A DNA stretch of 26,667 nucleotides from CAZUCE01 sp964619265 (GTDB lineage: Bacteria; Planctomycetota; UBA1135; GCA-002686595): NCBI GenBank assembly GCA_964619265.1, contig CAZUCE010000052.1, positions 1 to 26,667 on the forward strand, given 5' to 3'. Made by a program: the position numbers and the translations under genes. Below, piece after piece: positions 8,661-15,034 of this stretch. The notes under the pieces are model-generated. The model was not told the DNA's origin and searched no databases. It saw only the letters and a program-made list of their open reading frames with translations. The stretch's first letter is position 1, and the number at the start of each line of letters is the position of its first letter.

Positions 8661-8775
8661 GCTGTGGTCCGCGGCGGCTCCTGGAACTCCAACGCCAGGA
8701 ATTGCCGGGCGGCCTACCGCAACGCGATCCACCGCGAGAACCGCAACGACAACCTGGGCTTCCGCCTCGCCCGAG
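8661..8775 (+). repeat. DGR template repeat (TR)
   Basis: 115 bp, non-coding, between the RT gene and the third target gene. It holds 21 adenines, most of them in six AAC codons and one AAT codon when read in the VR frame. Such codons can mutate to 15 amino acids without giving stops. It aligns gap-free with VR1, VR2 and VR3: across the three, 40 of 45 differences lie at TR adenines. The one adenine near the 3' end (cga) is unchanged in every VR, within the conserved 22-base GC-rich end. Homology with the VRs ends abruptly after cgcccgag, where the TR continues cgcaggg and the VRs continue gtca. Confidence 0.97.
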
Positions 8776-8780
8776 CGCAG

Positions 8781-8837
8781 GGACCGACGGAGTCGGTCCG
8801 TGACCCGGCGCCCGTCCCGTCCCCGGGTTTCCCGGGG
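8781..8837 (+). other. Two perfect hairpins directly 3' of the TR
   Basis: Hairpin 1: ggaccgac (8781-8788), loop gga, gtcggtcc (8792-8799), an 8-bp perfect stem starting five bases after the TR end. Hairpin 2: ccccggg (8821-8827), loop ttt, cccgggg (8831-8837), a 7-bp perfect stem. They are probably parts of the structured spacer of the TR RNA. In the Bordetella phage DGR the RNA just 3' of TR is essential for cDNA initiation; the analogy is inference. Confidence 0.7.
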
Positions 8838-8848
8838 CGAATCGCAGA

Positions 8849-8912
8849 GCGGCCGGTGTGCCCGTAGCCCGCGGCGGATGCCGCCTGTGAGCGCTCACCG
8901 GCCGCGCCTTTT
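8849..8912 (+). terminator. Stem-loop with T run after the TR
   Basis: Arms gcggccggtg (8849-8858) and caccggccgc (8896-8905) are perfectly complementary over 10 bp. They enclose a smaller hairpin (ggcgg-atg-ccgcc) and are followed by gccttttc. This looks like a rho-independent terminator separating the TR RNA from the third FGE gene, whose ribosome site starts at 8917. The long loop makes it weaker than a textbook case; it might instead be part of the TR RNA fold. Confidence 0.55.
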
Positions 8913-8927
8913 CATCGGGAGTTTGTG

Positions 8928-9863
8928 ATGGGATTAGTGCTTCAGCAGGCTCATCCGGTGGTCCACGGCGGGCCCGGGGAGGGCTGGGACGCGTGGGGCG
9001 AAGACGAGTTCGGCCCCTGGGCGGCGTTCACGGTCGCTGGCCTCGAGCACCGGATGCGCTGGATTCCTCCGGGTGAGTTTCGAATGGGATCTCCCGAGGG
9101 CGAAGCGGGACGATACGAAGATGAGGGGCCGCAGCACCGAGTCAGGCTGACGCTTGGGTATTGGTTGGCGCAGGAACCCTGCACCCAGGCTTTGTTCGAA
9201 GCGGTGGCCGGGCGGAATCCGAGTCGATTCATCCACGCGAATCGTCCGGTCGAGGGGGTGTCTTGGCAAGACGCGGCCGACTTCACCGATCTGCTCACTC
9301 TATCGCTTGGCGGAGAGGCGTTTCTTTTACCGACTGAGGCGGAGTGGGAATACGCCTGCCGGGCCGGGACGAAGACGGCGACGTACGGGGGGGATCTTGA
9401 GATCTTAGGAGAGCGTCACGCACCTATCTTGGATTCGCTCGCGTGGTATGGAGGGAATTCCGGCGTCGGGTTCGATTTGGAAGACGGCCATCCCTCGAAG
9501 GCATGGCCCGAGAAACAACTCCCACACGAGCGGGCTGGAACTCGGATCGTGGGGGCCAAGGACCCGAATCCCTGGGGGCTCAACGACATGCTGGGAAACG
9601 TGTGGGAGTGGTGTGCGGAACCGTTGTGTGACTGCACGGAATCGGCAGAGGTCGATCCGGCGAATACGCAGGCATCGGAGACGGCTGTGGTCCGCGGCGG
9701 TTCCTGGAGCTCCAGCGCCGGGGATTGCCGGGCGGCCTGCCGCGACGCGGTCCACCGCGAGGACCGCTACGGCGACTTGGGCTTCCGGCTCGCCCGAGGT
9801 CACGGCGCTCCAGCCAGCCAGGCCCGCGGAGCGGGCAACCAGCCGGCGGGCGGCCCCGGGTGA
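8928..9863 (+). CDS. FGE-fold DGR target protein (single domain)
   Basis: A 311-residue, single FGE/SUMF-fold protein. Residues 1-30 are a short leader. The domain opens with FGPWAAFTVAG and RMRWIPPGEFRMGSP, continues through LGYWLAQEPCTQALFEAV, PVEGVSWQDAADF and WEYACRAGTKTATYGG, and ends GFRLARGHGAP. It is clearly paralogous to the two FGE domains of the large upstream protein. VR3 covers residues 253-290, the C-type-lectin-like ligand-binding face in known DGR targets. ATG 8928 is chosen over GTG 8925 because GGGAG (8917-8921) is then six bases away. It follows the TR and its terminator, so it may be expressed separately. No signal peptide or membrane segment is visible. It is probably a soluble binding protein rather than an enzyme. 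Confidence 0.93.
   Translation: MGLVLQQAHPVVHGGPGEGWDAWGEDEFGPWAAFTVAGLEHRMRWIPPGEFRMGSPEGEAGRYEDEGPQHRVRLTLGYWLAQEPCTQALFEAVAGRNPSRFIHANRPVEGVSWQDAADFTDLLTLSLGGEAFLLPTEAEWEYACRAGTKTATYGGDLEILGERHAPILDSLAWYGGNSGVGFDLEDGHPSKAWPEKQLPHERAGTRIVGAKDPNPWGLNDMLGNVWEWCAEPLCDCTESAEVDPANTQASETAVVRGGSWSSSAGDCRAACRDAVHREDRYGDLGFRLARGHGAPASQARGAGNQPAGGPG
9684..9798 (+). repeat. DGR variable repeat VR3
   Basis: 115 bp, in frame near the end of the third FGE gene. There are 14 differences from TR: 11 at adenines and three not (ggc to ggt, ctg to ttg, cgc to cgg). Two of the three non-adenine changes are silent third-position changes and the other (ctg to ttg) is a silent first-position change. They suggest an older divergence or fewer recent homing events than at VR1 and VR2. 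The 3' flank gtcacggcgctcc matches the other VRs. Confidence 0.96.
9822..9836 (+). other. Hairpin 3' of VR3
   Basis: gcccgc (9822-9827), loop gga, gcgggc (9831-9836), a perfect 6-bp stem 24 bases after VR3 and inside the last codons of the gene. Short DNA hairpins downstream of VR raise homing in phage and Legionella DGRs. VR1 and VR2 lack an equally clear one, so this may be chance in GC-rich DNA. Confidence 0.4.
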
Positions 9864-9933
9864 GAGCAGCCGGGACCGCTGCGAGCCCCCGGGGAAGCTC
9901 GCTGGCGGAGCGATCTCCGCACGGAGAATGGCG

Positions 9934-11202
9934 ATGAGCGCCTGCGACCCGTGCGAACCGATCGAATGCGTGCTCGCGCTGCTGCTCGATCCGCCCGAGC
10001 GATCCGCCACCTGGATCAACCGGTCGGCCATCTCCCGCGAGCTGTCGATCGCCCCGACCCGCTGTGTCGTCGACGATGCGGTGGACGGCGGTTTGCGGTT
10101 CACCGAAGACGTTCCTATGACGATGACCCTGGATGTCGAAGATCTGGCTCAGGCCTTCGCGCGGTATGCCGGCGAAACGAGCCACGACAGTGCAGTTCGT
10201 TCGGCCGGTTCGTTCGTCTTGAGCGTCCGCGCGGAAGTCGAATGCAAGGGGCAGGTGCTTGTGGCCGAGTTCCTGCCGTTTTCCCTCAATGCTTCGGCGC
10301 CGGCGATGTTCAAGTTGCCCTCGGGACGCAGCGGACCGGAAAAGGCCCGGGCCCTGCAGCAGGCGGCGAACGACCCCGAGGGTCCGGCCGGGTTTCTCGG
10401 CGAATGGAAAACCGATCTGTTCCGGTCGAAGGGGGAAAGCGCGCGGAGCTGCTATGCGGTCCTGCGCGCGCCGGTCGGCACCTTCGACGACCTGTTCACC
10501 GGACACCGGGGCCACTCGGGCAACCGAATGCTGCTCGGGCTCGCGCCCCCCGATTGGAAAGCGCGTGCCGCGGACCTGCTCGAGTCCGAGTACTTTCGTC
10601 ACCTGCGCCACTTGCTCGACGAAGGCATGCTGGGGCGGGCGGTTCGCAGCCGAGCCCTGGATGATCCCGACGAGAAAGCGGACAACCTGGTCGGCCTGGC
10701 TCAATGGGCCGCCGTGCGCAGGGCGATCGCCGGGCCCGAGGATTTTGACAAGGGTCCGGGTCCGGACGGAACGTGGAGGAACCAGCCGGTCGCTCACCTT
10801 GCGGGGCGCTACTTCGTTCGAATCCTGCGTGAGGTCGATCGGCGGGCGAAACGCAAGACATCGCGCGAACAGATCGGCCTGCCCGAGGGGCTCAGCGTCG
10901 AGCCTGAATCCAAGTTCGAGGACTCCGACGTGGACCTCGAGGAGCGCGTGAACGAAGGGCTCTCCCGTTGCGGAATGCCCGCGTTGGGCCCGTTGATCGA
11001 TGGCCTTTCCGGCGAGGGCTCGGAGTTGTGGACTTGTTTGGCCGTGGTGGAGACGTGTCTGGAGGCATCGAGCGACTCCAATGAACTTCGGGACCACCTG
11101 TGCGGGCTGACAGAGGCTCTGCGGTCGCTCTTCCAGAGCTGCGACGATCCCGAGCTCCAGCGCCGTGTCCAGGCCTGTGTGCTCGCCCTGGAGTCGAACT
11201 AG
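9934..11202 (+). CDS. Uncharacterised protein next to the DGR operon
   Basis: A 422-residue soluble protein with no domain I can name. The start ATG at 9934 has GGAG (9923-9926) seven bases upstream; the ATG at 9928 is too close to it. The N-terminal half looks mixed alpha/beta (LVAEFLPFSLNASAPAMFKL). The middle and C-terminus are helical and acidic, with repeated patterns such as ESEYFRHLRHLLDEG and LEERVNEGLSRCG. No signal peptide or transmembrane segment is seen. It begins 70 bases after the third FGE gene on the same strand and has similar GC, so it may be an added component of the protease-MoxR-vWA-FGE system. Its stop overlaps the stop of the convergent gene (ctag). Function unknown. 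Confidence 0.8.
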   Translation: MSACDPCEPIECVLALLLDPPERSATWINRSAISRELSIAPTRCVVDDAVDGGLRFTEDVPMTMTLDVEDLAQAFARYAGETSHDSAVRSAGSFVLSVRAEVECKGQVLVAEFLPFSLNASAPAMFKLPSGRSGPEKARALQQAANDPEGPAGFLGEWKTDLFRSKGESARSCYAVLRAPVGTFDDLFTGHRGHSGNRMLLGLAPPDWKARAADLLESEYFRHLRHLLDEGMLGRAVRSRALDDPDEKADNLVGLAQWAAVRRAIAGPEDFDKGPGPDGTWRNQPVAHLAGRYFVRILREVDRRAKRKTSREQIGLPEGLSVEPESKFEDSDVDLEERVNEGLSRCGMPALGPLIDGLSGEGSELWTCLAVVETCLEASSDSNELRDHLCGLTEALRSLFQSCDDPELQRRVQACVLALESN

Positions 11203-12437
11203 TCCCAGTGGGGAAGGCGTGATACGACGTCCTGTAGCATCCGTTGCCACACGCGGGGCGCCTCCTCCCATCGACAGACGGTGCGCAAACTCTCGGAGAA
11301 CTTCCGCGTCGTTTTCCCGTGGGCCCTCACCCAGCCGATGCCCCGCGCGATCTCGTTTCGCAGGGCTTGCCAAGCCGCCTCATCCTCGGGAGGCGTCGAC
11401 GGCAAGGCCGGCAGGTCGGTCGCCGCGGTCGGTCGGGCACCCTCCCGTTGGGTGTGGAACAGGACAGTATCGGCGAAGCTCTGCGGCGGATCGAAGACGT
11501 CAGGCAGTGCAGTGTCGGGTAGCCAAGCCTGGATGCACGCAGCGAGGACCGTGCGCGCTTGGTCGAGTACGGACGGTGGACGGTGGAGGGCGTCGTCGGT
11601 GAACGAATCGGCCGGACCGGAGAGGGCCCACAGGTTGGCAGCGCGAACCCAGTCGCGGGCGCGAGTCACAAGGAGGCTCGCGACCGGCGAGGGTTCCGTA
11701 TCCAGAGCGCGAAGGGCGGCTTCGAGCTCCAGACTTCGAGGGTGGTCATCGAGCGCCGCCAGGCAGTCGTCCAGTCGGTGGACCAGCGACGGAACGAGGC
11801 CGGGCCAGCCGTCGGTGAACTGGCGGGGGATCAGGAGTTCGAGATCCGCTAGCAGCGACCCGATGGTCTCCGAAAGTTCCCAGTTCGTTTGCGGTCCGCA
11901 TCCCGGGTCCGGCGGGCGGGCGACGGGGAGTTTGAGGAGCTGGGACGGTTGGTCCTCGCAGGCGTAGGGGTCACGCTCAAGAGCTTCGAATACGCGGCGC
12001 TGGGCGAGTGGATCGCGCTCGAGCGCGCGCAGGGCCTCGAGGTCAGTCTGGGCGACGTGGCGTTGGATGCGGCGCGACTTGAACGAGGCCCGCACCGGGG
12101 GGCCGGCCCGGAAGGGAGACGGGCACAGGAGCAGCGTCCACTCCGTTGCGGGGGACTTATCCCCGTCGAGGGACCTGCGGCGCGCCTCCCACCAGTCTTC
12201 CGGGAGCGGCTCGTCGTCCGCGCGGCCGAGGCGGGGACGATCGTCGAGGAAGATGGATGCGCGTTGGGCGCTGTACACCGGCTCTCCATTCTCGAACCGG
12301 ATGAGCGTGGCCTCGAGGTTGCCCGGTGATCGGCTGCCTAGGTCCCGCCAGGTGCTCGCGGAAGGCGTGGTTTCCGCGCGGAATGAGCGGAGGCTCTCTC
12401 CGTGGGCAGTGAATTGCGAGCGGCTGTAGACGAACAT
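11199..12437 (-). CDS. Uncharacterised protein, convergent with the DGR-side gene
   Basis: A 412-residue protein on the minus strand. The open frame extends to a GTG at 12497, but that codon abuts the stem of the terminator of the upstream oxygenase gene, so the ATG at 12437 (MFVYSRSQFTAHGESLRSF) is preferred. The first ~150 residues look like beta-rich material (NLEATLIRFENGEPVYSAQ); the rest is helical with many Leu, Asp and Arg residues (LEAALRALDTEPSPVASLL). No membrane segment or signal peptide is visible. I do not recognise it. Its end overlaps the end of the 9934-11202 gene by four bases, a tail-to-tail arrangement that leaves no room for terminators between them. Confidence 0.72.
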   Translation of the reverse strand: MFVYSRSQFTAHGESLRSFRAETTPSASTWRDLGSRSPGNLEATLIRFENGEPVYSAQRASIFLDDRPRLGRADDEPLPEDWWEARRRSLDGDKSPATEWTLLLCPSPFRAGPPVRASFKSRRIQRHVAQTDLEALRALERDPLAQRRVFEALERDPYACEDQPSQLLKLPVARPPDPGCGPQTNWELSETIGSLLADLELLIPRQFTDGWPGLVPSLVHRLDDCLAALDDHPRSLELEAALRALDTEPSPVASLLVTRARDWVRAANLWALSGPADSFTDDALHRPPSVLDQARTVLAACIQAWLPDTALPDVFDPPQSFADTVLFHTQREGARPTAATDLPALPSTPPEDEAAWQALRNEIARGIGWVRAHGKTTRKFSESLRTVCRWEEAPRVWQRMLQDVVSRLPHWD

Positions 12438-12477
12438 GGCGGACACCGGGACGGAGCGGCTAGGGATAACTTCCACG

Positions 12478-12515
12478 AAAAGCGAGAGCCCCGCCACCTT
12501 CGGACGGCGGGGCTC
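12478..12515 (-). terminator. Rho-independent terminator of the 2OG oxygenase gene
   Basis: Read on the minus strand: a 10-bp perfect stem formed by 12506-12515 and 12486-12495 (gagccccgcc/ggcggggctc), a 10-base loop, then tcgctttt. It begins 26 bases after the oxygenase stop. It sits between that gene and the next minus-strand gene and argues for separate transcription. Confidence 0.85.
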
Positions 12516-12541
12516 CCATCAGGTCAGAGGGACCTTGCCTA

Positions 12542-13543
12542 TCAGACGGGCAAGATGCGCGGCGGAGCCCCGGGCGTCGTCCGCGAAGACCACAACTCGG
12601 GTCGCGTGTAGGCGCGCTGCAGCCAGCGGTCTTGGCCGTCGCCGAAACGTTCGAACGGGGTGCGGCCGTGCGGGCCCTTTCCGTTGGCCATCAGTAGGAG
12701 GTCTCCGCGATCCAGACGGACCCCCGAGACGACATCCGGGTGGTGGAGCGCGGCGAGCAGCCGCTCGTAGGCAAGGCGCGCTGCGGCGTCGATCGGCTCC
12801 ACGCCGAAAGCGCGAACGCGCCCGTCGGGGAGGTCGTCCGGGCCCGTGACCAGCGCAACCGGATCGGTCCAAACCGAGCGGCCCAAACCCCGGGCAAACG
12901 AATCGGGCGCCTGGATGCGATAGCGCGGCTCGCGCAGTAACCGAATCGTCTCCGCGTCCAGGCGGCGAAGGGCCTGGCGAAGGTCCGAGAGGACCGTGAA
13001 GGCGCGACCAGTGCGGTCGGGGCGCAAACAGACTAGGGCCAGGTGGGAAGGGCGAAAGTCCGAGAACGCGTTCTCGACATGCAAACCGAAGTCCGTCGAG
13101 CTTCCGGCGTTGGACCGCTGGTCCTCGGCGCCGGGCTGTGGGGCGACCTGATGCACACCTTGCTCGCCCTGCTCTCCGCGCTGCGTCATCGGAACGCCGA
13201 TCAGTTGAGCGATGGTGAGGAGGGAGCCCTCGCTGACGAACGTGCGCTTCGCGAAGGGGCGCCCATCTCGGTCCGGCGTCGGCGGCAGCTCGGGGTCCAC
13301 GGGGAGTCCGCGGATCAAGAGTGCTCCAGGAGCCGTGGGGCGAGTGGCGAAGTCCTGCAGGTCGAGCAGTAGCCAGGACGGGAGCCGGGCCGCTGCTCGG
13401 CGGCAGTGGACCAAGAAGGTCTCCAAGTCGTCGTAGGGCGAAACCTCGAGGTCGAGGAACAATTGGGTCAGCGTCGCGGCGACGTCGGCGGAGACTTGGG
13501 GCACGGGTTGGCGCCAGGTCAGGGTGTCCGGTATCGGGTTCAT
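12542..13543 (-). CDS. Clavaminate synthase/VioC-like Fe(II)/2-oxoglutarate oxygenase
   Basis: A 333-residue member of the clavaminate synthase-like (AsnO/VioC) branch of Fe(II)- and 2-oxoglutarate-dependent oxygenases, which hydroxylate free or carrier-bound amino acids such as Asn and Arg. The iron ligands are His155 and Glu157 (HVENAF, the HxD/E motif) and His292 (PHGRTPF). Arg306 or Arg310 (DRWLQRAY) is the likely 2-oxoglutarate carboxylate binder. The family landmarks SHLALVCLR and RGDLLLMANGKGPHGR are present, and the length is normal. The frame stays open to 13897, but family similarity starts at the ATG at 13543 (MNPIPDTLTW). It stands alone with its own terminator; there are no NRPS or other biosynthetic neighbours, so the substrate cannot be named. 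Confidence 0.9.
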   Translation of the reverse strand: MNPIPDTLTWRQPVPQVSADVAATLTQLFLDLEVSPYDDLETFLVHCRRAAARLPSWLLLDLQDFATRPTAPGALLIRGLPVDPELPPTPDRDGRPFAKRTFVSEGSLLTIAQLIGVPMTQRGEQGEQGVHQVAPQPGAEDQRSNAGSSTDFGLHVENAFSDFRPSHLALVCLRPDRTGRAFTVLSDLRQALRRLDAETIRLLREPRYRIQAPDSFARGLGRSVWTDPVALVTGPDDLPDGRVRAFGVEPIDAAARLAYERLLAALHHPDVVSGVRLDRGDLLLMANGKGPHGRTPFERFGDGQDRWLQRAYTRPELWSSRTTPGAPPRILPV

Positions 13544-13565
13544 GTTGGTTTCCGGTTCCGGTGGA

Positions 13566-13589
13566 CGGCCCGGCGGGACGGCCGGGCCG
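13566..13589 (-). other. GC hairpin in the leader of the oxygenase gene
   Basis: cggcccggc (13566-13574) and gccgggccg (13581-13589) form a 9-bp perfect stem with a 6-base loop, 22 bases upstream of the start codon on the minus strand. If transcribed it would sit in the 5' leader and could affect translation, or terminate something arriving from upstream. It has no T run. Role unknown. Confidence 0.4.
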
Positions 13590-14080
13590 CGTGGGCGAAC
13601 GATCCCACGGTCGGGTCGCCCGAGGGGTGCGATGCACCGGGTGACCGCAGGCCTCTGCCAAGTCCCCCCCAGCGACCTCGGGTTAGCCCGTGCCCGCCAC
13701 TCCCGAGCCGTCGCCGCGGCTGATTGAGGACGCTCGGACTCCGAAACGAGGGGGGACTCCTGTTCGGGGACGTCGGAAATCGGGCCCGCGGCACCCTCGC
13801 GCTGGAGACTCTCCAGGAGCCGTGCACCGTGGACCCCAAATCCACCTGACCGACCGGAGGCGTCCAGCGAGTCGTCAGGCCACCGTCCTAGGCCCAAGCC
13901 GTTTTGTCGGCTGGCACCAGCGAGGCTTGGACGGGGATCCCCGGGTGGAGCGAGCGTGCATGCTCTCGCTCGAAGGCGCGTTGGTGCGGTGAGTCAGTCG
14001 TTCGCTGTTGACGCCTCGCGCGTCGGCGGGGGCAGGAGATGCATCTGCCACGTGGGGTTGGCCCTCGATTCAGGCCAAGG
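13590..14080. other. Intergenic stretch without a recognisable gene
   Basis: Open frames occur on both strands because of the GC content, but none has a recognisable domain, ribosome site or convincing composition. The end of one plus frame (about 13905-13992, reading FVGWHQRGLDGDP) looks slightly protein-like and could be a gene remnant. The promoter of the oxygenase gene should lie in its left part. Confidence 0.4.
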
Positions 14081-14432
14081 TTCAAGAGGACCTTCTGCGG
14101 GAGCAGTGGGTTGGGGTGTACCCTAGATGATGGGGGGGGCAAGGGGACCTTCTGCCTGTCGAGAACTGTCCGCAGAGGATCGACTACCGGGCCGATCCCT
14201 GTTGAAGTCGAACCCCCTGGCCTCGGCCTCGTCTTGATGCGCACCCTGTTCGTCTATCTCCTGACCGCCGTGATCGTCGGGGTAGCGCTCTTCTTCGGCT
14301 ACCCGGAGCTATTCATCGACGAGGAGGCGGCCGCATCGGCGGACAGAGTTCAGGGTGAGACCCCGGTGATCGCAGCCCGGGTTGGCAAGGCGCCCTTCGT
14401 CGAGACCCTGGACGCCCTCGGGACGGTGCTCG
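14081..14432 (+). repeat. Duplicated segment, copy 1 (5' end of efflux gene plus its leader)
   Basis: Matches 20889-21243. The 196 bases from the ATG at 14237 to 14432 are identical to the start of the membrane fusion protein gene, while the ~155 bases before it differ at many places. Both copies carry two near-repeats of ggttcaaggggaccttctgc in the leader, which look like an insertion-sequence end. The duplication stops at the first 91-bp palindromic element. Confidence 0.93.
14237..14432 (+). pseudogene. Truncated RND membrane fusion protein, first 65 codons
   Basis: Starts MRTLFVYLLTAVIVGVALFF and continues through ARVGKAPFVETLDALGTVL, identical to residues 1-65 of the intact protein at 21048. 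It then runs into the palindromic element and reads nonsense to a stop at 14551. It retains the membrane anchor but none of the hairpin, lipoyl or beta-barrel parts, so it cannot function in efflux. Confidence 0.92.
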
Positions 14433-14435
14433 GAA

Positions 14436-14526
14436 TACGGTGCCAGAGCAATTTCTCCACGCCAACGCCTGGAGTGAGTCGACATTGTACCCAAACAAGG
14501 TGTGGAAGAACTGCTCTGGCACCGTA
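14436..14526 (+). repeat. 91-bp palindromic element, copy 1
   Basis: The ends tacggtgccagagca and tgctctggcaccgta are exact inverse complements (15 bp), and the pairing continues for nine more bases with three mismatches (atttctccac against gtggaagaac). The centre holds gcctggagtgagtcgacattg. It joins the efflux-gene stub to the transposase N-terminal fragment. Size and structure fit a REPIN (paired inverted REPs moved by a RAYT transposase) or a small MITE; no such transposase is in the window. Confidence 0.9.
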
Positions 14527-14928
14527 CCCCCGAGTCCACCCGAATCACTAGACCCAGTACCGCGTCAAGAACTGGTCCGAGTACGAGCGAGGTCTTGTTA
14601 GCAGGGGCGACGTCACCGTTTGGCTGTCGCCCGCGGCCGTCGCGGCATGGTCCCCAAGTCGTGGTGGGCGGCCTGGAGACCAGCGCAAGTTCTCGGACTT
14701 GGCTATCGAGACAGCGCTCACGGTGCGCTTGGTCTTTGGCCTCCCGCTGAGCCAAGCGGAGGGCTTCCTGCGCTCGCTCTTCGGACTGATGGGGATCGAC
14801 CTCGCTGTGCCGGTTCACACGACGCTCTCCAGGCGAGTCAAGGTTCTAGAGCTGCAACTACGCGGCTCAGCCGGCGCCGGGCCGGTCCATTTGATCGTGG
14901 ACAGCACCGGAATCTCGATCGTCGGTAG
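14527..14928 (+). pseudogene. IS5-like transposase, N-terminal fragment
   Basis: In one frame it reads YRVKNWSEYERGLVSRGDVT and WLSPAAVAAW, then AIETALTVRLVFGLPLSQAE and HLIVDSTGISIVG. This corresponds to the first half of the transposase at 25632-26578, including the first catalytic Asp. A lysine codon near the start has become TAG (aag to tag at about 14553), and the gene is cut off after SIVG by element copy 2. The catalytic core is lost. It keeps the single frame that is broken by a one-base deletion in the copy at 25632. Confidence 0.88.
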
Positions 14929-15018
14929 TACGGTGCCAGAGCAATTTCTCCACGCCAACGCCTAGAGTGAGTCGCATTGTACCCAAACAAGGTGTGGAAG
15001 AACTGCTCTGGCACCGTG
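14929..15018 (+). repeat. 91-bp palindromic element, copy 2 (one base shorter)
   Basis: Same element as copy 1, in the same orientation, with one base lost in the centre (gtcgcattg). It joins the transposase N-terminal fragment to a small minus-strand gene. Confidence 0.9.
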
Positions 15019-15034
15019 CCCTGGAGAAAACCAT

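Larger units (their letters stand above)
8612..8912 (+). ncRNA. Template-repeat RNA region of the DGR
   Basis: Intergenic stretch between the RT stop and the third target gene. It contains the TR (8661-8775), two strong hairpins directly 3' of it, and a terminator-like stem-loop. Studied DGRs need structured RNA downstream of the TR for cDNA priming, so the mature TR RNA probably spans most of this interval. No separate promoter was recognised; it may be the 3' part of the operon transcript. Exact ends cannot be set from sequence alone. Confidence 0.6.

Noticed and set aside
8505..8867. Open frame reading a fourth FGE C-terminus (AVVRGGSWNSNARNCRAAYR)
   Set aside because: This is the template repeat. 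It has no FGE domain before it, no ribosome site, and the adenine-rich codons expected of a TR.
9580..11373. 597-residue minus-strand open frame
   Set aside because: It lies opposite the third FGE gene and the 9934-11202 gene, has no recognisable domain, and is a typical shadow in GC-rich coding DNA.
12519..13661. 380-residue minus-strand open frame in another frame of the oxygenase region
   Set aside because: It overlaps the oxygenase gene, lacks motifs and is Arg/Pro-rich; the oxygenase frame has all its active-site residues.
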